Assembly: GCA_963720805.1 (NCBI GenBank)
Contig: CAVRGT010000011.1
Location: 62,001-126,000 of the forward strand
DNA length: 64,000 nt
DNA from: VRUE01 sp963720805
Lineage (GTDB): Bacteria; Actinomycetota; Thermoleophilia; Solirubrobacterales; 70-9
Direction: 5' to 3'
A model generated the notes under the pieces. The model was not told the DNA's origin, made no database searches, and saw only the letters and a list, made by a program, of their open reading frames with translations. Positions 50,034 to 57,111 of this stretch are shown piece after piece; the stretch's first letter is position 1; every line of letters begins with the position of its first letter. A program made the translations under genes and the position numbers.

Positions 50034-51110
50034 TCAGTCCTCCTTGTAAGCGTCGATCAGGATGTCGGCGACCTCGTCACGCGAGAACTCGTGCGGCGGC
50101 CTTTCGCCGTTGCCGAGCATTTCGCGAACCTTGGTTCCGGAGAGGAACAGGCGCGCCTCTTGGTCATGCGGACAGGTCTTGTTGGAAGCAAGCCCCTCGC
50201 ACTCGTTGCACCAGAAGGTGTGCTCGAACATCAGCGGCTCGATGCCGAGCTCGTCGATGTCGATCGTCTCGAAGATCTTCTGCGCGTCATAGGTGCCGTA
50301 GTAATCCCCGGCACCGGCGTGATCGCGGCCGACGATGAAGTGCGTCGCCCCGTAGTTGCGGCGGACGATCGCGTGCAGGACCGCCTCCCGCGGGCCGGCG
50401 TAGTGCATCTTCGCCGGCTTCACGCCCAGCACCACCCGGTCGTTCGGGTAGTAGTTCTCCATCAGCACCTCGTAGCAGCGCATCCGCACGTCGGCGGGGA
50501 TGTCGCCGGCCTTGGTCTTGCCGATCAGCGGGTGGATGAAGAGCCCGTCGCAGGTCTCCAGTGCCGCCTTGGTCAGGTACTCGTGGGCGCGGTGGATCGG
50601 GTTGCGGGTCTGGAAGGCGACGATCTTTTTCCAGCCGCGCGCCTCGAAGTCGGCCTTGTGCTCTGCCGCCGTCTTGTAGCGGCGCATGAAGGCCTCCTCG
50701 TGGTCCGGCAGCGCGTCGACCTCGAGCGGGCCGGCAATGCAGCGGCTGCCCTCGGCGTAGATTGCGGCGACGCCCGGGTGCTCCCCGTCGGTCGTGCCGT
50801 AGACCAGCTCGGCCTCGCGCTTGGCGTCGCGCTCCCAGATCTCCTCGACCGTGATCCGGCCCAGCGGCTTGCCTTCATCGCTGGAGAGCGCGATCACGTC
50901 GCCGACCTCGCACTCGAGGTCGCTCGCCAGGGTGATCGGGATCGGCCAGTAGTCACCGCCCGTGGTGCGCATCTCAGAACAGACGCGCTCCCAGTCGGCA
51001 GAGCCCTGGAAGCCGGTCAGCGGCGCGAAGCCACCGTTGCCGATCATCTCGAAGTCGGCGGTGTGGCGCTCGTCAAGTGTCAAAGAAAGCTCAGTCATCG
51101 TCTCGCTCAT
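50034..51110 (-). CDS. sat: Sulfate adenylyltransferase (ATP sulfurylase, homomeric type)
   Basis: 358 aa. Motifs of the Sat family: FAPLTGF, VAFQTRNPIHRAHEYLTKAAL, MHYAGPREAVLHAIVRRNYGATHFIVGRDHAG and SGTKVREML, with a zinc-type Cys set (CNECEGLASNKTCPHD). It activates sulfate to APS. Start taken at ATG 51110; a second ATG four codons later is possible. Third in the operon, between cysH and cysC. Confidence 0.95.
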   Translation of the reverse strand: MSETMTELSLTLDERHTADFEMIGNGGFAPLTGFQGSADWERVCSEMRTTGGDYWPIPITLASDLECEVGDVIALSSDEGKPLGRITVEEIWERDAKREAELVYGTTDGEHPGVAAIYAEGSRCIAGPLEVDALPDHEEAFMRRYKTAAEHKADFEARGWKKIVAFQTRNPIHRAHEYLTKAALETCDGLFIHPLIGKTKAGDIPADVRMRCYEVLMENYYPNDRVVLGVKPAKMHYAGPREAVLHAIVRRNYGATHFIVGRDHAGAGDYYGTYDAQKIFETIDIDELGIEPLMFEHTFWCNECEGLASNKTCPHDQEARLFLSGTKVREMLGNGERPPHEFSRDEVADILIDAYKED

Positions 51111-51174
51111 GCGTTAAGTCTCACCAATCGGTTGGGAAGGATTACGAAGGGGTTATCTCAGGCGCGTGGCGCCG

Positions 51175-51873
51175 CTAGTTGATCCCGCACTCGGTCTTTT
51201 CGAGACCCGCCCAGCGGCCATCGCGGGACGAACCGCCGACACCGACCGGCTTGGTGCAGTGCGTGCAACCGATCGAGGGGTAGCCCTGATCGTGGAGCGG
51301 GTTGTACGGGAGGTCGTGCTCATGGATGTAGTTCCAGACATCGCGTTCGGTCCAGTCCGCGAGCGGGTTGAGCTTCCAGAGCTCAAAGCGCTTGTCCCAG
51401 CCGAACTTCGGAGTGTTGGCGCGGCTGGCTGAGTCCTCACGGCGGACGCCGGCGAGCCAGCAGTCTACGGAAGAGAGCGCCCTGCGCATCGGCTCCACCT
51501 TGCGCAATCCGCAGCAGGCGTCGGGATCGCTGTTCCAGAGCTCGTCGCCGTGCTGGGCGGCCTGCTCTGCCAGCGTCAGGTTGTGGTAGCGGTCGAACTC
51601 GATCCCCAGCGACGCGGCGAGGCGATCGCGCGTCTCATACGTCTCCGAGAAGAGGACGTCGGTGTCGAGGTAGAAGAAGCGGGCCTGCGGGTTGACCTTG
51701 CTCGCCAAGTGAGCGGTCACCGAGCTGGTTTTCTGGAACGAGCAGGCGATGTAGTGGCTCTCGCCAAAGGTCTCGAACATCCACTCGATCGTCTGCTCGG
51801 CCGTGCGGCCCTCGAGCTCGGCGGCGATCGCCTCCGGATCGGAGATGGCGGCTGGGGCGGCGAGCGGGTTCAT
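51175..51873 (-). CDS. cysH: Adenylyl-sulfate (APS) reductase, [4Fe-4S] type
   Basis: 232 aa from ATG at 51873, which overlaps the sir stop codon as ATGA; a GTG at 51882 is the alternative. SFQKTSSVTAHLASKVNPQ (PP-loop region), DACCGLRKVEPM and GCTHCTKPVG supply the CC...CxxC cluster ligands that mark APS rather than PAPS reductases, and the C-terminal KTECGIN carries the catalytic Cys. It reduces APS to sulfite for the sulfite reductase. Confidence 0.94.
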   Translation of the reverse strand: MNPLAAPAAISDPEAIAAELEGRTAEQTIEWMFETFGESHYIACSFQKTSSVTAHLASKVNPQARFFYLDTDVLFSETYETRDRLAASLGIEFDRYHNLTLAEQAAQHGDELWNSDPDACCGLRKVEPMRRALSSVDCWLAGVRREDSASRANTPKFGWDKRFELWKLNPLADWTERDVWNYIHEHDLPYNPLHDQGYPSIGCTHCTKPVGVGGSSRDGRWAGLEKTECGIN

Positions 51874-53714
51874 ATCGCGCACTCGCCCTCGCCCCTCTCG
51901 ACCTTGTAGGGGCTGGATCGGTTCCAGTCGATGAACTGCTGCATCGTCTCGAGGCTGAACTCAGCCGGCATCGTCAGCTCCTTGACCTCAGCTTCGAAGC
52001 GGGCGGCGCCGATCCGCTCGGCAAAGTCGTTGAACTCCTCGCCGGCGCTGGAGCGCTCGGCCTCATACATGCGAATCCAGCGCTCGACCGCCTCGGGCAC
52101 GCGCTTGGCGGGCAGGCGTGACTTCAGCCGCGTGCCGAAGACGACCTCGCCGCCCTCGTAGCGGCCGCCGATGTGCGGAATGTAGGCGGGGATCTGGCGC
52201 GCGCCGACTTTCAGCGAGGCGCCGTAGAAGCCGATGTTGGCGATGTGGTGCTGGCTGCAGCCGTTGGGGCAGCCGCTCATCTTGATGTGGATCTTGCGGG
52301 TCAGATCGTCAGAGATCTCCATCTCCTGGAGACGCTCCTTGATCGCCCTGTTGAGCCCCATCGAGCTGGTGATGCCCATCTTGCAGCTGTCGGTCCCGGG
52401 GCAGCTGACCACGTCGGTGATCTCATCGGCGCCGGCCTCGTCGAGGCCGAGCTCGCCGAGCCGCTGCCAGAGGTCATAGAGCGCCTCATCGCGGACCCAG
52501 CGCAAGACCAGGTTCTGCTGCACGGTGCTGCGGGCGTAGCCGCCGGTGAAGTCGCGCATGATCGCGGCCAGGCCGCGGAACTGCTCCGGAGTCAGGTCGC
52601 CGCGCTCGATCTTCACCTCGACCGCCGAGAAGCCCTCCTGGCGCTGTGCCTGCACGTTGCCTTCGACGAAGCGGTCGAACTGCGAGCGGTCGCCATTGGG
52701 CGAAGCCGCGGTCGGAGGCACCGTTGGCGCATTGGCCTGCTCGTCGTCCTCGAAGCGCAAGCGCTCGACCAGCTCGGCATTGAAGTCGCGCTCGTCGACC
52801 CAGTCGCCCTCGAGCTCGGCGTCGACCTGCTCGCGAAGAGCATCGATGCCGATCTTGTCGACCAAGACCTTGATCCGGGCGCGAGCCCGGTTCGCGCGCA
52901 GCCACTCCTGGCGGTCGAAGATGCGCAGCACGGCCTCGGAGACCTTGAGGTAGTCGCCGTTGTCGGCCTCGACGAAGTCGTAGAGCGTCGGCGCGACCCG
53001 GGCCATGATCGAGGTGCCGCCGCCGACCCGGACCTCGAAGCCCTTGATGCCGTCGCGTTCACGCGAGAGGAAGGCGACGTCGTGGATGCCGGTGATCGCG
53101 CGATCCTCGTCGGATCCGCTGAATGCCGTCTTGATCTTGCGCGGCATCAGCTGCGTCGTCGGGTGGCGGACGAAGTAGCGGGCGTAGGCGCCGGCGTAAG
53201 GGGTGGGATCGAAGATCTCGTCGGGGGCGACGCCGGCCCAGGGGTCGCCGGTGACGTTGCGCACCGTGTTGCCGCAGCCCTCGCGCGAGGAGAGGTCGGC
53301 CTCGGCGATCTCGCGCAGCAGCGACTCCATGTCGCGCAGCGGGATGTGGTGGATCTGGATGTTCTGCCGGGTCGTGATGTGGCCCTTGTTCAGCGGCGCG
53401 TACTTCTCAACCACGCTTGCGAAGGCCTCCATCTGCTGCGGGGTGACGCCGCCGAAGGGAAGCTTGACCCGGACCATCTGCACGTCGGGCTGGCGCTGGC
53501 CGTAGACGCCCTGTTTGAGGCGGAAGCCGATGAACTCGTCCTCGGGGATCTGGCCGGCGAGGAAGGTCTCGGCTTCGTTTTCGAAGTCGTCGAACTCGCG
53601 CTCGATGATCGGGATGATGTGGCCCGGGACGTTGCGATAGGTCTCCGGGTTCTCCAGAGTCCCGGTGCGGCCCTTGCCCCGCTGCTCCTTCTGCTGGTCG
53701 ACGGCTACCTCCAC
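51870..53714 (-). CDS. sir: Ferredoxin-dependent sulfite (nitrite/sulfite) reductase
   Basis: 614 aa. It has two ferredoxin-like halves with RQNIQIHHIPL and GYARSTVQQNLVLRWV, siroheme/[4Fe-4S] ligands in VVSCPGTDSCKMG and KMSGCPNGCSQHH (C-x5-C ... C-x3-C), and NTVRNVTGDPWAG. The context (cysH, sat, cysC) points to sulfite as substrate, giving sulfide. The annotated GTG at 53714 has no good ribosome binding site, so the true start could lie a little downstream. Second gene of the operon after the rhodanese. Confidence 0.93.
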   Translation of the reverse strand: MEVAVDQQKEQRGKGRTGTLENPETYRNVPGHIIPIIEREFDDFENEAETFLAGQIPEDEFIGFRLKQGVYGQRQPDVQMVRVKLPFGGVTPQQMEAFASVVEKYAPLNKGHITTRQNIQIHHIPLRDMESLLREIAEADLSSREGCGNTVRNVTGDPWAGVAPDEIFDPTPYAGAYARYFVRHPTTQLMPRKIKTAFSGSDEDRAITGIHDVAFLSRERDGIKGFEVRVGGGTSIMARVAPTLYDFVEADNGDYLKVSEAVLRIFDRQEWLRANRARARIKVLVDKIGIDALREQVDAELEGDWVDERDFNAELVERLRFEDDEQANAPTVPPTAASPNGDRSQFDRFVEGNVQAQRQEGFSAVEVKIERGDLTPEQFRGLAAIMRDFTGGYARSTVQQNLVLRWVRDEALYDLWQRLGELGLDEAGADEITDVVSCPGTDSCKMGITSSMGLNRAIKERLQEMEISDDLTRKIHIKMSGCPNGCSQHHIANIGFYGASLKVGARQIPAYIPHIGGRYEGGEVVFGTRLKSRLPAKRVPEAVERWIRMYEAERSSAGEEFNDFAERIGAARFEAEVKELTMPAEFSLETMQQFIDWNRSSPYKVERGEGECAI

Positions 53715-53752
53715 AGGAGGAAAATAGCAAAACCTGACAGGGATTAGGGTAT

Positions 53753-54151
53753 TTAAGGCTTGGTCAGCTCTGGAGGCAGCTTCTTACGCGCATGGAGAAT
53801 CGACGCAGCCTCACCCGACTCAGCCACAACCCCGCCCTCGGGAGCCAATGGCAGACCCTCCTCGGACCAGCCAACAATCCCCTCACTGAGCTTCACCGCG
53901 TTGTAGCCGGCGTCCGCCAAGGCGTCGGTTGCCATCGTCGAACGGTTGCCCCCGCGGCAGTAGAGAACGACTGGCCTGTCCTTGTCAATCTCACCGGTCC
54001 GCTCGGCCAGCTCGGGCAGCGCCAGATGAGTCGCCCCCGCGATATGCCCCGCCTCCCACTCATGATCAGCGCGCACATCAACCAACTGCGCCCCGTCCTC
54101 AATCAGCTTCTGGGCCTCCTCGCGGGAGACCTCGCGTGTGTCGTCGCTCAT
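53753..54151 (-). CDS. Rhodanese-like sulfurtransferase
   Basis: 132 aa from ATG at 54151. Rhodanese domain: AQLVDVRADHEWEAGHIAGATHL, active-site loop VVLYCRGGNRSTMATDAL (Cys nucleophile) and VKLSEGIVGWSEEGLPL. It is the first gene of the sulfate-assimilation operon, where it may carry sulfane sulfur onward from sulfide or protect against reactive sulfur. Cytosolic. Confidence 0.9.
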   Translation of the reverse strand: MSDDTREVSREEAQKLIEDGAQLVDVRADHEWEAGHIAGATHLALPELAERTGEIDKDRPVVLYCRGGNRSTMATDALADAGYNAVKLSEGIVGWSEEGLPLAPEGGVVAESGEAASILHARKKLPPELTKP

Positions 54152-54178
54152 GCAACGGAATCTAGCCAACGCGTTAGA

Positions 54179-54256
54179 GAGAGGGCCGGGTGCCCCTCCC
54201 AAAACACTCAAGAGCGGCTCCTGCCGCTCGTTTTGGGAGGGGCACCCGGCCCTCTC
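54179..54256. repeat. Compound palindrome, family B copy 2 (27-bp perfect arms)
   Basis: 54179-54205 pairs perfectly with 54230-54256 over 27 bp. The inner GAGCGGC (54212-54218) pairs with GCCGCTC (54223-54229) around TCCT, with ACTCAA unpaired on the left, just as in copy 1. The outer arm sequence differs from copy 1 but is equally self-complementary. It lies between dodecin and the rhodanese gene, at the 5' border of the sulfate operon. Confidence 0.9.
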
Positions 54257-54265
54257 CCAAACTTG

Positions 54266-54475
54266 TTAGTCGATGTCCGTTCCCTCGATCAGGAAGGCAA
54301 CCCGCACGTGAGCCCGGTACTCGTCCAGGTTCTCACCCCGGATCCCAGTCGAAACGATGTCGACCGCCCGAATGTTGCGCAAGGTGCCCTGCGCCTGGCT
54401 CAGCGCCTGACGCGCGGCATCGTCGGTTGAGGTTTTGGAGCTACCGACCAGCTCGATGATCTTCACGACAGCCAT
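54266..54475 (-). CDS. Dodecin flavin-binding protein
   Basis: 69 aa from ATG at 54475, with GGAGGAGAG before it. The pattern VVKIIELVGSSKTSTDDAARQALSQA and NIRAVDIVSTGIRGENLDEYRAHVRVAFLIEG is the complete dodecin fold. Dodecins form hollow dodecamers that store or buffer flavins (or CoA). It overlaps the AccE-like gene by 13 nt. Confidence 0.93.
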   Translation of the reverse strand: MAVVKIIELVGSSKTSTDDAARQALSQAQGTLRNIRAVDIVSTGIRGENLDEYRAHVRVAFLIEGTDID

Positions 54476-54657
54476 CTCTCTCCTCCTTCTGACTTCACGA
54501 CAGTGCCCTTGGCGCTGACTCCTTCGAGCAGCGCAGCCCGCTGCCACGGGCCGATGGCGTCCTCCTCCGTGCCGGGCGCCGGCGCCGTATCCGCGCGAAA
54601 CCGCTCGATCGCCGCCGCGATAGCGGCGGCCTCGTCCTCGCTCGGGGTCCGGGCCAT
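54463..54657 (-). CDS. AccE-like small protein (acyl-CoA carboxylase epsilon subunit type)
   Basis: 64 aa. The pattern EDEAAAIAAAIERFRAD at the N-terminus and GPWQRAALLEGV at the C-terminal half matches the small epsilon subunit that stabilises actinobacterial acyl-CoA carboxylases. No carboxyltransferase gene is adjacent; the alpha chain lies 6 kb away. Family assignment is from motif memory. Overlaps dodecin by 13 nt. Confidence 0.6.
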   Translation of the reverse strand: MARTPSEDEAAAIAAAIERFRADTAPAPGTEEDAIGPWQRAALLEGVSAKGTVVKSEGGERWLS

Positions 54658-54708
54658 GTCTGAAGCCTAGATGACTGATTCCACGGGATTCTCGTGAACA
54701 AAGGGTCA

Positions 54709-54792
54709 GCCGATCTCCGCAAGCGCGGGCGACCCTGGCGCCGAGTGGTCGATTGACCCACGCATACGGTGGTAAACCGTTCAGGCAGCGCC
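54709..54792. ncRNA. Conserved structured intergenic element, copy 2 (strand unknown)
   Basis: Counterpart of 24585-24670. Shared TGGTCGATTGACCC (from 54746), CGCATA and AAACCGTTCAG. Hairpin 1 is GGTC-GATT-GACC (54747-54758); hairpin 2 is CCAC-GCATACG-GTGG (54758-54772), with one pair changed from C-G to A-T relative to copy 1. Here it lies between the divergent AccE-like gene (start 54657, minus) and TetR gene (start 55123, plus), so a leader role is possible for this copy but not for copy 1. Confidence 0.5.
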
Positions 54793-54856
54793 TTCGATGG
54801 CGACTTCGCCGCGGCCGGTTTCACCGAACTGCGGCCCTGAGGAAGCCGAGACAAAC

Positions 54857-54892
54857 GACCCGGGCCGACGAGGGAGGCGTCGGGCCCGGGTC
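54857..54892. repeat. GC-rich hairpin downstream of structured element copy 2
   Basis: GACCCGGGCCGACG (54857-54870) pairs with CGTCGGGCCCGGGTC (54878-54892) with one bulged G and a 7-nt loop. It is followed by AATGTTTG rather than a T-run. It could act as an attenuator or terminator ahead of the TetR gene. Confidence 0.55.
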
Positions 54893-55122
54893 AATGTTTG
54901 CTGGTCGCCATCGGTAGGGGGCCGACGGCAGGGGGGTTGCCGGCAGGGATCCGGCTGGCCGCTGCAGCATCTTTGGGCCACCCACATAAAAACATAGCCA
55001 TACAAAAAAATCAAGTCCCAACGTGTTTTTTCTCGAAAAACCGCGCGAACGGTTGAGATCCCAAAGAATGATGCGTACCATGAAACGCTCTGAGCAATTC
55101 GAGCATCCACGGAGGTAGTTAG

Positions 55123-56433
55123 ATGGCCAGTTATGGTCCGGTCGCGATGGTGACGACGCCGTGGGGGGACGCAGGCACACTGCGCGATCGCAAGCTCCAG
55201 CCGGGGCGGCGGCTGCCGCCCGAGGAGGTTGCCCGCAATCAGCAGGAGAGACTCTTCGCCGCGCTGGTCGCCGTCGTCGCCGAGAAAGGCTATGAGGCGA
55301 CCCGGGTCGAGGACCTGCTCGAGCTCTCCGGCGTCTCGCGCAGCGCCTTCTACGCGCACTTCAGCGACAAGGAGGAGTGCCTGCTCGCCGCTCTGCACGC
55401 CTTCGTCGGGCCAACCGTCGGCGCGATCTTTGCCGATGGCGGGCCGCCGCCCGACGAAGTGCGCGCCCGGCAGGCGTTCGACGCCTTCATCAGCCTGATC
55501 GTCGAACAGGCGGCGGCGGCGCGGATGTGCCTGGTTGAGATCTACGCCGCCGGGCCCCGCGCGATCGAAGAAATCGACCGCACCACCGACGGCGTGCAGG
55601 CGTTCCTCTCAGCCGTCCTCGAGCAGGTCCCGGGCCGCCAGGGGATGCCGCCGGAGATCGTGCGGGCGATGGTCGGCGGGGTGCGCAAGGTGATCCACAG
55701 CCGTCTCTACCGCCACGAGGAGGAGGAGCTGATCGAGCTGATCCCGCAGATGTGGGACTGGTTCGCTTCCTACGAGCCGCCGCCGGAGCCATTGCGGCGG
55801 CCTCGCGGGCGCGCGGCCGAGAACGGCGGCCCGGCCAACGGCTATGACCCGGCCGAACGGATTCTGCGGGCGCTCGCCGCGGTCGTCGCCGAGAAGGGCT
55901 ACCCGGCGATGACGATCGGTGACATCGCCGCCCGCGCCTCAATCTCGCTCTCCACCTTCTACGCCAACTTCGCCGACAAGGAGGAGGCGATGCTGGCCGC
56001 GGTCGACAGCGGCTCCGCGCAGATGCTGGCGACGACGCTGCCCGCCTTCCGCCGCGCCCCCGACTGGCCACACGCGGTCCGCGGCGCCTTCGGCGCGATG
56101 TTCGCCTTCTGCGCTGCCGAGCCCGAGTACACGACCCTCGGCGCCGTCGACGTCTACGCCGCCGGGCGGCGGGCGCTCGAACAGCGCGACGAGGTGATGA
56201 AGACGATGGAGGGCCTGCTGATTCCTGGCTTCGAGATCAAGCCCGACGTCAGCCCGATCGCCGCCGAGGCGATCGGCGGCGCGATCTACTCGATGATCTA
56301 CGACCAGATCAAAAGCGGCGGCGCCGAGAACATGCAGGAAATCGCGCCACTCGCCGCTTACATCACCCTGGCCCCCTTCGTCGGCGCCGAGCAGGCCTGC
56401 ACGATCGCCAACGGCGACGGCCGCGGCCGCTGA
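55123..56433 (+). CDS. Double TetR-type regulator (two TetR units in one chain)
   Basis: 436 aa; GGAGG precedes the ATG. Two HTH_TetR domains: VVAEKGYEATRVEDLLELSG ... SAFYAHFSDKEECLLAALHAF (about 47-95) and VVAEKGYPAMTIGDIAARAS ... STFYANFADKEEAMLAAVDS (about 251-295), each followed by a helical ligand domain with VEIYAAGPRAIEEID or VDVYAAGRRALEQRD. The repeats show internal duplication. Such tandem TetR proteins occur in actinobacteria; ligand and targets are unknown. A fused pair could bind one operator as a monomer. Confidence 0.9.
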   Translation: MASYGPVAMVTTPWGDAGTLRDRKLQPGRRLPPEEVARNQQERLFAALVAVVAEKGYEATRVEDLLELSGVSRSAFYAHFSDKEECLLAALHAFVGPTVGAIFADGGPPPDEVRARQAFDAFISLIVEQAAAARMCLVEIYAAGPRAIEEIDRTTDGVQAFLSAVLEQVPGRQGMPPEIVRAMVGGVRKVIHSRLYRHEEEELIELIPQMWDWFASYEPPPEPLRRPRGRAAENGGPANGYDPAERILRALAAVVAEKGYPAMTIGDIAARASISLSTFYANFADKEEAMLAAVDSGSAQMLATTLPAFRRAPDWPHAVRGAFGAMFAFCAAEPEYTTLGAVDVYAAGRRALEQRDEVMKTMEGLLIPGFEIKPDVSPIAAEAIGGAIYSMIYDQIKSGGAENMQEIAPLAAYITLAPFVGAEQACTIANGDGRGR

Positions 56434-56441
56434 CCGGCGCG

Positions 56442-56855
56442 TCAGGCCTTGCGGAACGGATTCTCGATTCGGACGCCGGCGTAGTCCTGACCGTCGTTGA
56501 GGTCCTCTGACAGCACCGTGTCGCAGCGCAGCGTCCTGGCGGCCTCGAGAATCGCCGCGTCCCAGTAGGAGATCAGAAAGCGACGGCGAGTCGCCATCGC
56601 CGCGAGCACGACCTGGCAAGTCACGTCGGCGACGGGAAAACGGAGGAAGGACTCGACCAGGCCGAGCGCCTGCTCGTGGGTCAGCGGGTCCGGACGCCCC
56701 TCACGCGTCGCCTGGACATAGAACTCCTGAAGGACCTGGGCCGAGAGAGCAATGTCCCGCTCGGCGAGGAGCCCGCGTGCGATCTCGGCCTTGTGGCGCT
56801 CTTGGGGATCGCGGGAGACCGCGTAGAGCAGGATGTTCGTGTCAACGAACCGCAC
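56442..56855 (-). CDS. vapC: PIN-domain ribonuclease toxin (VapC)
   Basis: 137 aa from GTG at 56855. The PIN residues are Asp in VRFVDTNILLYAVS, Glu in QVLQEFYVQATREG, and Asp in ISYWDAAILEAAR and LSEDLNDGQ. Members cleave tRNA or rRNA. The start lies within the antitoxin gene (14-nt overlap), the normal order antitoxin-toxin. Confidence 0.92.
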   Translation of the reverse strand: MRFVDTNILLYAVSRDPQERHKAEIARGLLAERDIALSAQVLQEFYVQATREGRPDPLTHEQALGLVESFLRFPVADVTCQVVLAAMATRRRFLISYWDAAILEAARTLRCDTVLSEDLNDGQDYAGVRIENPFRKA

Positions 56856-57081
56856 GCCGGTGGACCTGGTCGCGATCCAAGCGGTCGCCGGCGCGGAAGC
56901 TGCCGATCTCGCCGAGCAACTCGTCCTGCCGGGCCTCCAGGCGGGCAAACTCCGCATCCCGATCGCCGAGCGAGCTCAGGTAGCCCGCGACAAGACTGCT
57001 GACCGAGCTGCCGGCCTCCGCCGCTCGAACCCGGGCCGCGCGATAGACGTCATCGGGGATCGAAACAGTCAAATTTCTCAC
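56842..57081 (-). CDS. vapB: Ribbon-helix-helix antitoxin (VapB, CopG/Arc type)
   Basis: 79 aa from GTG at 57081. The N-terminal RHH motif is NLTVSIPDDVYRAARVRAAEAGSSVSSLVAGYL; an acidic/helical tail follows (ARLEARQDELLGEIGSF). The start codon falls inside the first of four 8-bp direct repeats that probably form its own operator. Partner of the PIN toxin. Confidence 0.9.
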   Translation of the reverse strand: MRNLTVSIPDDVYRAARVRAAEAGSSVSSLVAGYLSSLGDRDAEFARLEARQDELLGEIGSFRAGDRLDRDQVHRRAVR

Positions 57082-57109
57082 AAATTCACAGTATCACAGG
57101 ATCACAGTA
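57078..57109. promoter_or_regulatory. Four 8-bp iterons, vapBC operator
   Basis: Plus-strand reading: TCACAAAT, TCACAGTA, TCACAGGA and TCACAGTA, starting at 57078, 57086, 57094 and 57102, in perfect 8-bp register. The array overlaps the vapB GTG codon (57079-57081) and the space upstream. Spaced direct repeats are typical sites for cooperative RHH repressor binding. Confidence 0.65.
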
Positions 57110-57111
57110 AA

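Larger units (their letters stand above)
54658..55122. other. 465-bp intergenic region upstream of the double-TetR gene
   Basis: Holds structured element copy 2 (54709-54792), a strong GC hairpin (54857-54892) and an AT-rich stretch (54985-55045) likely to contain the TetR-gene promoter. A 66-codon plus-strand ORF at 54797-54997 overlaps the hairpin and looks non-coding. Confidence 0.55.

Noticed and set aside
53715..54178. SAM or other sulfur-related riboswitch before the sulfate operon
   Set aside because: Neither the rhodanese leader nor the sir leader shows a known consensus; only the compound palindrome is present.
54797..54997. 66-codon ORF on the plus strand before the TetR gene
   Set aside because: It reads through the GC hairpin, is Arg/Gly/Pro-rich without family signal and lacks a ribosome binding site.
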